Shown here piece by piece: positions 33,711-45,919 of a stretch of DNA of 64,000 nt. The stretch is taken from contig NC_087064.1 in the NCBI RefSeq assembly GCF_963678635.1, forward strand, positions 26,950,189 through 27,014,188, written 5' to 3'. Position 1 is the first letter of the stretch, and each line of letters opens with the position of its first letter. The notes beneath the pieces are model-generated. The model did no database searches. It saw only the letters and a list, made by a program, of their open reading frames with translations, and was not told the origin of the DNA. A program made the position numbers and the translations under genes. The DNA comes from Symsagittifera roscoffensis. Its lineage: Eukaryota; Xenacoelomorpha; Acoela; Convolutidae.

Positions 33711-34155
33711 AACAAAACTGCTCGTATCGAAGCAAAGCTTTGAATGTTGCGGCTGTCCATAACCTCGTCTTGACAAATTGTTGGGTAATGAAATATGGTC
33801 AAACTTTGAATTTTACGCTGAAAATTATGATTCATGTCTTAATATTAAGAAAATTAAATACAATCAGCCTGCCTCATATGAAATTGGAATCATTTTGTGG
33901 TGCAGGATGATTGGGACGGGATAATTAATAATTAATTAATCATAAAAAGTGCTCCATAAACTCGACAGCATAAAAGTATCACAGCGCCCTCAAAGTCAGG
34001 TTAGTCTGCTGTTGAGCGTTTCACAGCAATCTTTCAGTCAGTACAAACTAGTGGTGAGCGGTCCTTTTCTGGGACCATGAAGATCCATGGGTCGATTCCC
34101 AGGAGGAAAAGTTTTTGAGAATTGGTCCGAATAAAAAACCACCCGAAAGTCGGAA
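33711..34155 (+). mobile_element. Family 1 element, diverged, with tRNA-like insert
   Basis: The left end AACAAAACTGCTCGTATCG and the right end CACCCGAAAGTCGGAA are recognisable. Near the right end a tRNA-like segment (34040-34104) interrupts it. Confidence 0.6.
34040..34104 (+). ncRNA. tRNA-like sequence (tRNA relic or SINE head)
   Basis: It has an A-box-like TAGTGGTGAGCGG, then GGTCC-TTTTCTG-GGACC forming a 5-bp stem with a 7-nt loop (would-be anticodon TTC), then a B-box-like GGGTCGATTCCC. The T-loop is one base short and I cannot form a convincing acceptor stem, so this is not called a working tRNA. Confidence 0.35.
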
Positions 34156-34200
34156 GATTAAGTAATGATAGATTAAAAAGTTGTAAAATAAAAATCAGCT

Positions 34201-36207
34201 AAAATGCGTTTTTCCAAAAACAAAATGGTTTTCGAAGTTGGGCTTGAAACATCTGCCATGACTGCATCTCATATAGCGGTTGAATTGATGCGCTTGAGTT
34301 GCACAAAAGCGACATTGAGTCTTAAGATTTGAGGTTTTTGAACAAATTTCAAGCATTTTCATTCTCAGACTTTCATTTTCTATTCATAAAGTCAGCAAAT
34401 AAACCTACAGCTAATCAAAAAATCCATGAAACAATGAACAAAGGCTTCAAACAAAATAAGCAGTATTATCGATAGAGACAATCAAATAATAAATTAGTCA
34501 GAATAAAATTAAAGCAAAGGCTGGTGCAGTGTTAGATCAAAATTAATCAGTTGATTGTTTGGCCTAAGTTGTTTGTTCAGGAAATAGTCTGGTATTTGTT
34601 TTTAATAGAGACACATGTTAAATGCAAAAAAAACAAGGATAAACGGTTGATGTGCTAGTAACGCAGGCAGCTCCGATCACAAAAATAATTTTTTTTTTCA
34701 AATCGTATCGAAGTTTGTTGTAAAATTTGATGAAAGGATTTCAACAAAAGCCTATAACTTTGAGATATTTAATAGCAATAGTAAAACAAGCATATTTGAC
34801 GATATTTTTCTCGAAAAAAGTAGACAAAATCAATAAAATAGAAAAATCCAAAGAGCGATTGAAAGTTTTTTAAATGTTTTTTTTTTATTCCCATGAAGCG
34901 CCAAAAGAAAGTTTAAAAGTAATTTTACTGGAATAAGAGCAATTTATATTTGCTCAAATAAAAGCCTGTGATCACCCTATTCTAGTAACTTTTATGATTT
35001 AGTGCTCGCTCGCTTTTTTGCTCGAAGTTAGAATAAAACAATAAACTGAAACCGCTTGTTCTCAATAAAATCAGATTTTCCTCAGCAATCAGAACCATTT
35101 TAAACAAAATTTTGCAATCGTAACCACGCGTTTATATGCTCAATCGAACGCATTTTTATGTCACCTAATTTTGCGTGCTGAACAAAACTTTAAGAAACAC
35201 AGAAGCATCGGAAAAAGATATCGGTCGGATCAGAAAAATAAGTTATGTTTGTTAGTTAAAATTATTCAATAGATCTTTCAACCTAACAATAATATAATAA
35301 CTCATCAAAAGATGAATAAACAAAAGTATCAGTTAATCAGATTTGAGAATTTCATAGTCTACAAAAATTGCTGTTTTTTCAAAAAGAAGTATTTTATTCA
35401 GGGCATTGAAATCAAAACTGACCGAAAACATAAACAAAAACAGCGGATAATGCAGTCAAGCTGATACGTGTTCAAGCTTGCAAGCAAGATTTATGAAAAC
35501 ACCTGTTGGTTTTTGCCGCAAAAGAGCCGATGCGCGCCAAGCGCATAAACCGCCAAGCCACTGAAAGATTGCAACCATTCAAATTCTGCTAGTTTCGTTT
35601 TAGATTTTAGATTTTTTGCATATTGAGTTCAGTGAAAAAGGAACTTGCTAAGCTTTTGACATTTCTGGTTGGTTAAAAGTGTTCTGAAATCTAAGCCTTT
35701 CGACAAAAAAAAAACGGCCATTCTGCTTAAAGTAAAGAACAATAGTTCTATTCCTGTCGTTCCACTTTCAATTGAACCATAAATAGTTTTCAATTTTGTC
35801 CAAAGTTTTGAAAGTCAAATTGTTTTTAAAGAATACCGTTTATGATTTGAAATGAGTAATTACCCTACGTTTCAAATTTGATTAGACAGGGCTCGCTAGA
35901 CTCTACTGCACGCGGAGTTGAAGGTAAGCCCAGATCAATGCCGTGGTTATCTAGGTTTTCATAGACCCAACCAATCCAGTTTGAAACTAGAAGAGCAGAG
36001 TCCTCGAGCGGGTTCAATTCATATACCTAGTGTGATCATAAGCTCAAACAAATAACATGATCGGAAGGGAGTTATTAAATATGATTTTAGTACATGACTA
36101 TAGAAATGGGTACAGCACATATGATTAAGAATGTTGTACATAATTCAGTGTATTGGGAAAAACTGAGCTCGAAATTTTATAACCATGAAGCACATATCCA
36201 GGTTGTT
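34201..36207 (+). repeat. Tandem duplication B, unit 1
   Basis: A ~2.0-kb unit beginning AAAATGCGTTTTTCC and ending ATATCCAGGTTGTT. It is repeated almost identically at 36216-38220 after an 8-bp spacer (GCGTGCTG). Only scattered base changes and a 2-bp A-run change were seen. No ORF over 70 codons is convincing. Parts resemble duplication C at lower identity. Confidence 0.92.
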
Positions 36208-36215
36208 GCGTGCTG

Positions 36216-38220
36216 AAAATGCGTTTTTCCAAAAACAAAATGGTTTTCGAAGTTGGGCTTGAAACATCTGCCATGACTGCATCTCATATAGCGGTTGAAT
36301 TGATGCGCTTGAGTTGCACAAAAGCGACATTGAGTCTTAAGATTTGAGGTTTTTGAACAAATTTCAAGCATTTTCATTCTCAGACTTTCATTTTCTATTC
36401 ATAAAGTCAGCAAATAAACCTACAGCTAATCAAAAAATCCATGAAACAATGAACAAAGGCTTCAAACAAAATAAGCAGTATTATCGATAGAGACAATCAA
36501 ATAATAAATTAGTCAGAATAAAATTAAAGCAAAGGCTGGTGCAGTGTTAGATCAAAATTAATCAGTTGATTGTTTGGCCTAAGTTGTTTGTTCAGGAAAT
36601 AGTCTGGTATTTGTTTTTAATAGAGACACACGTTAAATGCAAAAAAAACAAGGATAAACGGTTGATGTGCTAGTAACGCAGGCAGCTCCGATCACAAAAA
36701 TAATTTTTTTTTTCAAATCGTATCGAAGTTTGTTGTAAAATTTGATGAAAGGATTTCAACAAAAGCCTATAACTTTGAGATATTTAATAGCAATAGTAAA
36801 ACAAGCATATTTGACGATATTTTTCTCGAAAAAAGTAGACAAAATCATTAAAATAGAAAAATCCAAAGAGCGATTGAAAGTTTTTTAAATGTTTTTTTTT
36901 TATTCCCATGAAGCGCCAAAAGAAAGTTTAAAAGTAATTTTACTGGAATAAGAGCAATTTTTATTTGCTCAAATAAAAGCCTGTGATCACCCTATTCTAG
37001 TAACTTTTATGATTTAGTGCTCGCTCGCTTTTTTGCTCGAAGTTAGAATAAAACAATAAACTGAAACCGCTTGTTCTCAATAAAATCAGATTTTCCTCAG
37101 CAATCAGAACCATTTTAAACAAAATTTTGCAATCGTAACCACGCGTTTATATGCTCAATCGAACGCATTTTTATGTCACCTAATTTTGCGTGCTGAACAA
37201 AACTTTAAGAAACACAGAAGCATCGGAAAAAGATATCGGTCGGATCAGAAAAATAAGTTATGTTTGTTAGTTAAAATTATTCAATAGATCTTTCAACCTA
37301 ACAATAATATAATAACTCATCAAAAGATGAATAAACAAAAGTATCAGTTAATCAGATTTGAGAATTTAATAGTCTACAAAAATTGCTGTTTTTTCAAAAA
37401 GAAGTATTTTATTCAGGGCATTGAAATCAAAACTGACCGAAAACATAAACAAAAACAGCGGATAATGCAGTCAAGCTGATACGTGTTCAAGCTTGCAAGC
37501 AAGATTTATGAAAACACCTGTTGGTTTTTGCCGCAAAAGAGCCGATGCGCGCCAAGCGCATAAACCGCCAAGCCACTGAAAGATTGCAACCATTCAAATT
37601 CTGCTAGTTTCGTTTTAGATTTTAGATTTTTTGCATATTGAGTTCAGTGAAAAAGGAACTTGCTAAGCTTTTGACATTTCTGGTTGGTTAAAAGTGTTCT
37701 GAAATCTAAGCCTTTCGACAAAAAAAACGGCCATTCTGCTTAAAGTAAAGAACAATAGTTCTATTCCTGTCGTTCCACTTTCAATTGAACCATAAATAGT
37801 TTTCAATTTTGTCCAAAGTTTTGAAAGTCAAATTGTTTTTAAAGAGTACCGTTTATGATTTGAAATGAGTAATTACCCTACGTTTCAAATTTGATTAGAC
37901 AGGGCTCGCTAGACTCTACTGCACGCGGAGTTGAAGGTAAGCCCAGATCAATGCCGTGGTTATCTAGGTTTTCATAGACCCAACCAATCCAGTTTGAAAC
38001 TAGAAGAGCAGAGTCCTCGAGCGGGTTCAATTCATATACCTAGTGTGATCATAAGCTCAAACAAATAACATGATCGGAAGGGAGTTATTAAATATGATTT
38101 TAGTACATGACTATAGAAATGGGTACAGCACATATGATTAAGAATGTTGTACATAATTCAGTGTATTGGGAAAAACTGAGCTCGAAATTTTAGAACCATG
38201 AAGCACATATCCAGGTTGTT
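36216..38220 (+). repeat. Tandem duplication B, unit 2
   Basis: Near-identical partner of 34201-36207. Examples of differences are 'acacatgtta' against 'acacacgtta' and 'caataaaatag' against 'cattaaaatag'. The high similarity means a recent event or an assembly artefact. Confidence 0.92.
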
Positions 38221-38297
38221 TTATTTACTTCATCTGTCAATTAACTATCAATATGATGGATTGATTGAAACATGATACTGGAATTGGAAACAGACAT

Positions 38298-38651
38298 TGG
38301 AACCAGTTCAAAACACGTATTTATTATATCCAATCATTAATTATCACTGTAAAATGCTTAAAACTAACCAATCATGATCCATGACTAAAACTTACAATAA
38401 ATTGTAAGGCTGAAACTGTTTATAGTTTCAGCCAGAGAATAACAAATTTAAATTAGCAAACAGTTGCTTTTTCTTGATTCTAACCTCGCAACAAAACCAG
38501 TATACACTAGATCTATTGAGACTAGGAAATATAAGAGTAAAATTAGGAATGGTATTAGACTAAGAAGTTGCACGAGCCTATCCGGCCGAAAAAAAGATGG
38601 TGTACCTTACTCAAAATTACTCTACGAGAAAGCCACCCGGACTTAAACTCA
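38298..38651 (+). repeat. LTR, copy 3
   Basis: It begins TGGAACCAGTTC and ends AAACTCA, aligning with the LTRs at 2569-2946 and 9685-10093. No clear target duplication is seen. Duplication C starts inside it, near 38514, so its 3' third recurs at 40364-40501. Confidence 0.7.
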
Positions 38652-40363
38652 TCTTCTGCGACCTAACGAGTTTCCAATAGACCTATACTAATTTAGATTT
38701 AGCAAAAACAAGATAGAATGGATCGAAAACACTCAACAAAACGATAAACCAAATCAACAATAACATAAGCTTATTTCAACGTCCCAAAAGCTTTATCGAT
38801 TCGAACGAATAGTTAGGCTGACAACAGATCACAACCAGGACGATAGACCGAATCTCTACATCATGTAGACTTACACAAAAGTAGACTAGAACGATTATAA
38901 AAATTGCTGTTTTTTTCAAGTATTGAAATCTAAAATGACCGAATGCAAAACCAGCAGATAGTGCAACAGAGCTGATACGTGTTCAAAATTGCTTGCAAAA
39001 ACCGAGATTCGAAGATAAGATTTCAAAGGGAGATTGCAAAAGTTCAATATCTTCTAGTTTTGGTTTAGTTTTTCTTCTGACTGCGTTCAGCAAATAGAGT
39101 TGTGCTAAGCTGTTCAACAGTTTTGATCGGTTGAAAAATATTTACCCATTTCAATCTCTCGGACAAACATTGATTTTTTATCGGGCCACTTTTTGCAAAA
39201 CTTTTTTATTCAATTGGAATACAGTAGGATTCTAAGCTCAAATTTAAAATATGGTGGTTAAAGATTGCCATTTTAATCCATCTTAGAAATCGTTCTAAAT
39301 TGAATTGAGTCGCGGTAACTAGCGTTTGATTTTAATTTTTTGCTATTGGCGAAGCTTATCTTTTTAAAACTTACATAGCGTGTGGGCTATGATTTGTGTT
39401 TTCAAAAACAGGTATTAGAAAAAACTGAATTTTTTTTATACTTCGTTCAGCTTTTTCTTTAAACACAAATCCATAGATTTTAAAATAGAGTGGGAATCTT
39501 GTTGTTGTTTCATTCAATTTTTGGCAATCGAAATAAAAGTTTTTATTTTTTTCATACCCCATTGATGATATCGACTCCCTGAAACCAAATGTAAAAAGAT
39601 ATTCTTACCTCCGATCAATTCAAGTTCTGAAAATTTGAAAATGCTCATTTTGCAATCCTTTGGACTAATTTATGTGCACCAAACTACTGCTGAAATTGCA
39701 ATAAACGGGCATTAGTGAAATGAACGTAACCTGTAATAAACTCGTTCGGTGTTTTAAGCACAGCAAAACTTCAAGTCAAGCTTTGAAGCAATGCTTGTTC
39801 AAACTTGCTATCGGATCAATTACTAGAAACTTTTTGCTTTGTATAAGCAACAGGATTATGCGTATCAGGGGAAGTCATGATTGTTTTGTCCGCCTGGTAA
39901 GGACTATGAAGTAGCATTCGCTGTAAAAGAAATAATAAGTTTCATAAAAACTTCGAAAAACAAAAAAAGTTTTTTTTTGTTACTCTTCCTTTGACACGAT
40001 TTGGTACTTACAAAGTGATATATTCAGCAATAAAAATAAATCAACTTGCATGCTTCAATTCAATTTGGAACGGTTCTTAACACGTAATGCCTAGAAAATT
40101 TAACACGTTACAATGCCTAGACAGTCCACCTAACCGTTAACTTCAAAACATGCTTCGAGCGTTAATTGTCACAAATTGGTCAAACTGGCATTTTTTAAAC
40201 CCTCATAATTTTAGGAAAAATGATCTCAGGTAGTTATTTCGTTAAATGAGCTCAGGGCAATCATACTTTTTGAATCACAATAAAAATGGAAAATTGTCCG
40301 TAATGGCAAGTTAAAAAACCGATCTTTTTGTCGAGAAAATGAAACAACCCGAACATAATTATC
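38514..40363 (+). repeat. Tandem duplication C, unit 1
   Basis: A ~1.85-kb unit starting within the LTR and ending AACATAATTATC, repeated directly at 40364-42240. The words ATCTATTG and GACTAGG occur at both the unit start and the junction, so short matching sequence may have mediated the duplication. It contains a diverged family 1-like block near 39840-40360. Confidence 0.9.
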
Positions 40364-42240
40364 TATTGTGACTAGGAAATATAAGAGTAAAATTAAGCAT
40401 GGTTTTAGACTAAGAAGTTGCACGAAACTATCCAGCCGAAAATAAGACCGTGTACCTTACTCAAAATTACTCTACGAGAAAGCCACCCGGACTTAAACTC
40501 ATCTTCTGCGACCTAACGAGTTTCCAATAGACCTATACTAATTTAGATTTAGCAAAAACAAGATAGAATGGATCGACAACACTCAACAAAACGATAAACC
40601 AAATCAAAAATAACATAAGCTTATTTCAACGTCCCAAAAGTTTTATTGTTTCAATCGAATAATTAGGCTGACACCAGGTCACAACCAGGTCGATAGACCG
40701 AATCTCTACAACATGAAACCAAAAATAAGACTAAAACGATTATAAAAAATGCTGTTTTTTTTCAACTATTGAAATCAAAAATGACCGAATGCAAAACCAG
40801 CAGATAGTGCAACAGAGCTGATACGTGTTCAAACTTGCTTGCAAAAACCGAGATTCGAAGATAAGATTTCAAAGGGAGATTGCAAAAGTTCAATATCTTC
40901 TAGTTTTGGTATAGTTTTTCTTCTGACTGCGTTCAGCAAATAAAGTTGTGCTAAGCTGTTCAACAGTTTTGATCGGTTGAAAAATATTTACCCAATTCAA
41001 TCTCTCGGACAAACATTGATTATTTATCGGGCCATTTTTAGCAAAACTTTTTTATTCAATTGGAATACAGTAGGATTCTAAGCTCAAATTTAAAATATAA
41101 ATTTTCACCTGTTCCTTTTTCTTAAAAGTATGGTGGCTAAAGATTGCCATTTTAATCCATCTTAGAAATCGTTCTAAATTGAATTGAGTCGCGGTAACTA
41201 GCGTTTGATTTTAATTTTTTGCTATTGGCGAAGCTTATCTTTTTAAAACTTACATAGCGTGTGGGCTATGATTTGTGTTTTCAAAAACAGGTATTAGAAA
41301 AAACTGAATTTTTTTTATACTTCGTTCAGCTTTTTCTTTAAACACAAATCCATAGATTTTAAAATAGAGTGGGAATCTTGTTGTTGTTTCATTCAATTTT
41401 TGGCAATCGAAATAAAAGTTTTAATTTTTTTCATACCCCATTGATGATATCGACTCCCTGAAACCAAATGTAAAAAGATATTCTTACCTCCGATCAATTC
41501 AAGTTCTGAAAATTTGAAAATGCTCATTTTGCAATCCTTTGGACTGATTTATGTGCACCAAACTACTGCTGAAATTGCAATAAACGGGCATTAGTGAAAT
41601 GAACGTAACCTGTACTAAACTCGTTCGGTGTTTTAAGCACAGCAAAACTTCAAGTCAAGCTTTGAAGCAATGCTTGTTCAAACTTGCTATCGGATCAATT
41701 ACTAGAAACTTTTTGCTTTGTATAAGCAACAGGATTATGCGTATCAGGGGAAGTCATGATTGTTTTGTCCGCCTGGTAAGGACTATGAAGTAGCATTCGC
41801 TGTAAAAGAAATAATAAGTTTCATAAAAACTTCGAAAAACAAAAAAAGTTTTTTTTGTTACTCTTCCTTTGACACGATTTGGTACTTACAAAGTGATATA
41901 TTCAGCAATAAAAATAAATCAACTTGCATGCTTCAATTCAATTTGGAACGGTTCTTAACACGTAATGCCTAGAAAATTTAACACGTTACAATGCCTAGAC
42001 AGTCCACCTAACCGTTAACTTCAAAACATGCTTCGAGCGTTAATTGTCACAAATTGGTCAAACTGGCTTTTTTAAACCCTCATAATTTTAGGAAAAATGA
42101 TCTTAGGTATTTATTTCGTTAAATGAGCTTAGGGCAATCATACTTTTTGAATCACAATAAAAATTAATAATTGTTCATAATGGCAAGTTAAAAAACCGAT
42201 CTTTGTGTCGAGAAAATGAAACAACCCAAACATAATTATC
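40364..42240 (+). repeat. Tandem duplication C, unit 2
   Basis: Partner of the preceding unit, differing by scattered substitutions and by an insertion of about 33 bp near 41100. It is followed by the family 1-type ending 'gaaagacggaacaac' (42254-42269), absent from unit 1. Confidence 0.9.
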
Positions 42241-42269
42241 ATGTCCTTCTCTTTGAAAGACGGAACAAC

Positions 42270-43488
42270 AAAATCGACAAGATCTGAAACATTAATCAAA
42301 ATTATTAGTCAATAACGTCGCTCAAGTTTCCTACGGCCTCACTAAAAGTGCCTCGAAGAAACTATATTTAAATCAGTTTTTTTGTCTTCGCCTACTTTTG
42401 GTTACCGCAAAAACAGTCCATATTTAGTTACAAAAAATCCTTGCAGCCGTGGTTTTGTTTCAAAAAATAGTTTAAAATTTCTCAGCTTAGAGAAACATTT
42501 ATCTTAATTTACCGTTTTCAGATTGTAAGAAATGAGACATACAAATAAACCCTCATTTCTAAAACCTCTATTACACTCATTTTTTTCATAACCTTTACTT
42601 TTGATTTTTCCAGCTTAATTCATTTCCTCATTACTTAAAAATTTTGTAATTCAGTAAAATTTCAAAATTTCAGTAAAACACCTTTTTTTTAAAGTTGCTC
42701 AGACTTTTGAAATTATTATGATTTTTTTTTCAAAATATTGCGTTCAAAAAGTTTTGCGCTACTTGCGCAGCAATCGATCCTCATGGCTTCAGTATAAAAA
42801 TAAATTGTCTGTTCTAATAATTATGACTGAGAGCTACATCATTAGCTTCCTCTAAAATTAAATAAAAATGGGATTTTTCATGTCTGAGAGTTTTTTCTCT
42901 AGATAGTCTTAAATTTTATGCCAACCTTTTTCCAAAAAAAAAATTTAATGTTCGAAGCGGAAAAATTAAAACATAAATTTTTGACTAAATCATTTTTCTA
43001 AGTTAGTGAATTGATTGCGGGATCATTCCCAAAGTGCAGATAATGTATAACGAAAGCGGCTAATCGATCCGATTGAGAAACTGTTCAACCATTAAATATG
43101 GCAAATTAATGGATTCATTTTTTTCAAAAAGTCGCGAGTGATATTGAATCTAAAAAAAATTTCATAACGAAAAAATAATAAAAACACATATTGAGCAATC
43201 AAAAATGAATAGCTAACTAAAATGTTTTTTTTTGAAATTTTACTTCATTCCGCTCATCATTGTTGGGAATTCTGTTACTGCTGTAATTGAAAATATGTTC
43301 TGATTAAAACAACACTGATACGGTCCTGGATCATTTCTGTGTCTGATGCCTTCCTGATGATCAGCTAATGCAGTCACGTGACAAAAAAAATGTTTGACTT
43401 TTTTTGCAACTATTTGAGACTGCAAGACTAAAAAACTGAACATTCGTTGAGGGAACTATGCTAACGGATTCAATTAGATCTAAAATAG
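42270..43488. other. Intergenic
   Basis: AT-rich with no supported gene or clear repeat. Confidence 0.35.
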
Positions 43489-44150
43489 AGCAAGGATTGC
43501 CGATTGCTGTGCAAGTAGCACAGAATGTTCCGACCACTATAAAAAAAGACATTTTCCAAATTGCGTCGTTTTTTGTTCGTGGTGTTATGAGAAAAAGGGA
43601 CCAAATATCTTGGTCGTGGTGTTATGAGAAAATTGGACAAAATATCTACATTTTTGTAGTATAATATCTTTGTATCTAAATTTTTGTAGTCTATATTTTA
43701 AAAGTATAATAGATTTTGTTTAAAACAAAATTTTTCTTAGAAAAAAAAATCGAAAAAATTATCAAAATTTTGCCGAAATTATTTTTGATTTTTTTTCTAA
43801 ATTTGTTGCCAAAAAGAAGCTCTCTTAAGACTTCAAAAACGAATTTTCTTGGACTAAAATTAATTTTATGCGGCTAATTTTAATTTTTAAAACTTCTATA
43901 AAAAATTATTTTAAGTCTATTTTGTTCTCTTTTTTACAGGAAACTAAAATAAATCTCAAAAACATCAAACCGGTTTTTCTCGACATTGAGAAAACATATA
44001 ATTTTTTCTGGCAATTAAACACGACTGAAAGGCCTTGTTTGATATGTTATTAAACTCACTCGAGTTTTGTTTGTGGTACCTGATTATGTCAAAAGAAAAT
44101 TAAATTACATCCAAATACATTGTTTCTCCCCATTTTCAATGCTCGGAATA
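43489..44150 (+). mobile_element. Family 2 element
   Basis: The left end CAAGGATTGCCGATTGC with hairpin GTGCAAGTAGCAC and AATGTTCCGACCACT is clear. The right end reads CATTTTCAATGCTCGGAATA. Around 43575-43650 a ~45-bp piece containing 'gtggtgttatgagaaaa' is duplicated in tandem. Confidence 0.7.
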
Positions 44151-45495
44151 AAAAGCTGTTTTGTTGGCGATTAGTTTTTTTTCAAGCGACTGGTTTTATG
44201 GTTTATCGAAGCCAGGGTTGCAAAACTTGGCAATTAAAAAATTCGCAGTTTTTGGAAACCCTATGATGACGAAATTCAAACTCAAAGCAATTTTTGATAA
44301 ATTAAAAACTGCTGGCTATCCCTCATGTTTTTTCTGTCAACATGAAAAAATGATATACATTTTTTCAATAATTAAAAGATCTATTCATTATAATCTTTTA
44401 ATCTCGGTTAATTTTTTGCTGCTGAGTAACTTTGCTGCTCGAAGGCTGAGAAAAAATGAATGAGAGGTCATCATGGACATTTTAAGGCTTTTCTTTTTTG
44501 CATACTTTTGAGACCAAACGAGTTACACTTGACCTCTCCTATTTTTAATGACCAAAGAAGAACGACCCTTTTGGGGAAAATAAACTGATGTTCTCATCTT
44601 TATGAACTTTCAGCGCGCAACCTATGTTTGTCGAAATTGCTTTTCGGAGAATGATTTTCGAAATGACTTAAACCTTATATTAATTTTCAAGTTAAAAATT
44701 TCAGGTCCAAAAAAATTGATGCGGCAATCTTTTTTCACCAAATAATAGTTGATGCCAGTTGAGTTAAGCGGTAAGTTTTCTGAGCCTGTGTTTAATTTCA
44801 GTGCTTTTATTCCGTTTACTGTTACTTCACCTGTACCAAAAACTTTACCAAAAAAACTTATACTGTTCGATTATTCTGAATTTTGGCATTAATCGTAATT
44901 AACTAATTTTCCTGTCAGTGGTGGGCGGATGGAAAGCCGGTAAACGAGCCGAAAGCAGCTGTACCCTTTCAACCTTAGATGTGATAAAACTATGTTGAAA
45001 AAAAAACATTTATTTCTGATTGAAGGAAATTACTACATCCATGAATTTTTAATGAACCTAACACATCAATTTCAAACACAGAAAAACCACAAAAATTATA
45101 TACAATAAATATCGTCATGCAATGTTATTAGAGGAAAAGCTTAAATCACGTAAAAAATGGCAGTTTGAGAGCATCTTTTTCAGATTTCATTTTTAATGGT
45201 TCTTATACTACTCTCTGAATTATTCACCTTTACAGGGGCTAAATAAATCTGATTTTACAACTCAATAGGCGGTAGATAAGGTAAAAAGATTTTTCTATTT
45301 CTAACAAAAACACTAAACGATAAACGGATTCCACGGATGTACGAAGCGCCAATCGCTTGGCCTAGTAATGGAACTTTGTGCCTTCGAAGCCTTTCATTTG
45401 ATGTAGTAGCACGTGAATCTTTTTGGCAAACAAGAAATGAGTTCTCGAAAATTTAGATTTTGACTACGAGTAGAATTGAATAGTTTTTGCAGTTG
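44151..45495. other. Intergenic, downstream of the GPCR gene
   Basis: No other gene is supported. A 100-codon forward ORF at 44161-44463 has no domain and AT-rich codons. The 3' UTR of the GPCR gene should lie at its right edge; no single polyadenylation signal stands out. Confidence 0.35.
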
Positions 45496-45919
45496 TCAAG
45501 TATCAGACGGCATTGCTGAGCTCTGGACTTTTCCAGAAACTGAAAAAATGGTAGATTTGCTCCTCTCTGACCCTTTCTTTTGAGTCGGTCGTGATCTGTT
45601 GTTTTCTCTTTGATTCTGGACTGCTTGTCTTGTCGTCGGCCTAAGCTTACAGTGACTGCATCTTTGAAGTCCAGATCTGAGGAATGCATGGTATGAAGCA
45701 CACATATTGCTAGCCGATTGATCACCGCGTCGAATTGCGAAGACTCCATATATGATAGGGTTGCAGATAGAATTGAAAAACACCATGTTTTTCACTGTTA
45801 TCCAAACATAAGAGGGAAACTGGGTATGGAACCAGCAGTCCATGAAAGCGGCCAGGAAGTATGCCCCCCAGCAGAGGAAGTAGCTTGCTATGACACATAT
45901 CGTCATCAAGGTTGTTTTT
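45496..45919 (-). CDS. GPCR 3' exon: TM6, TM7 and C-terminal tail
   Basis: Acceptor 'gaatgtag' and phase fit exon 49432-49667: AA plus A makes a lysine, then KTTLMTICV opens TM6. TM6 reads ASYFLCWGAYFLAAF, so the tryptophan of the CWxP switch is present but the proline is alanine. TM7 ends NSICNPIIYGVF, an intact NPxxY. A ~75-residue basic, serine-rich tail follows, with cysteines that could be palmitoylated, ending in TGA. The reverse ORF continues five codons upstream into the intron, but the splice site and alignment favour this start. Confidence 0.9.

Noticed and set aside
39720-41793. Twin 64-codon ORFs at 39720 and 41599
   Set aside because: Their similarity comes from tandem duplication C, not from coding constraint; no domain seen.
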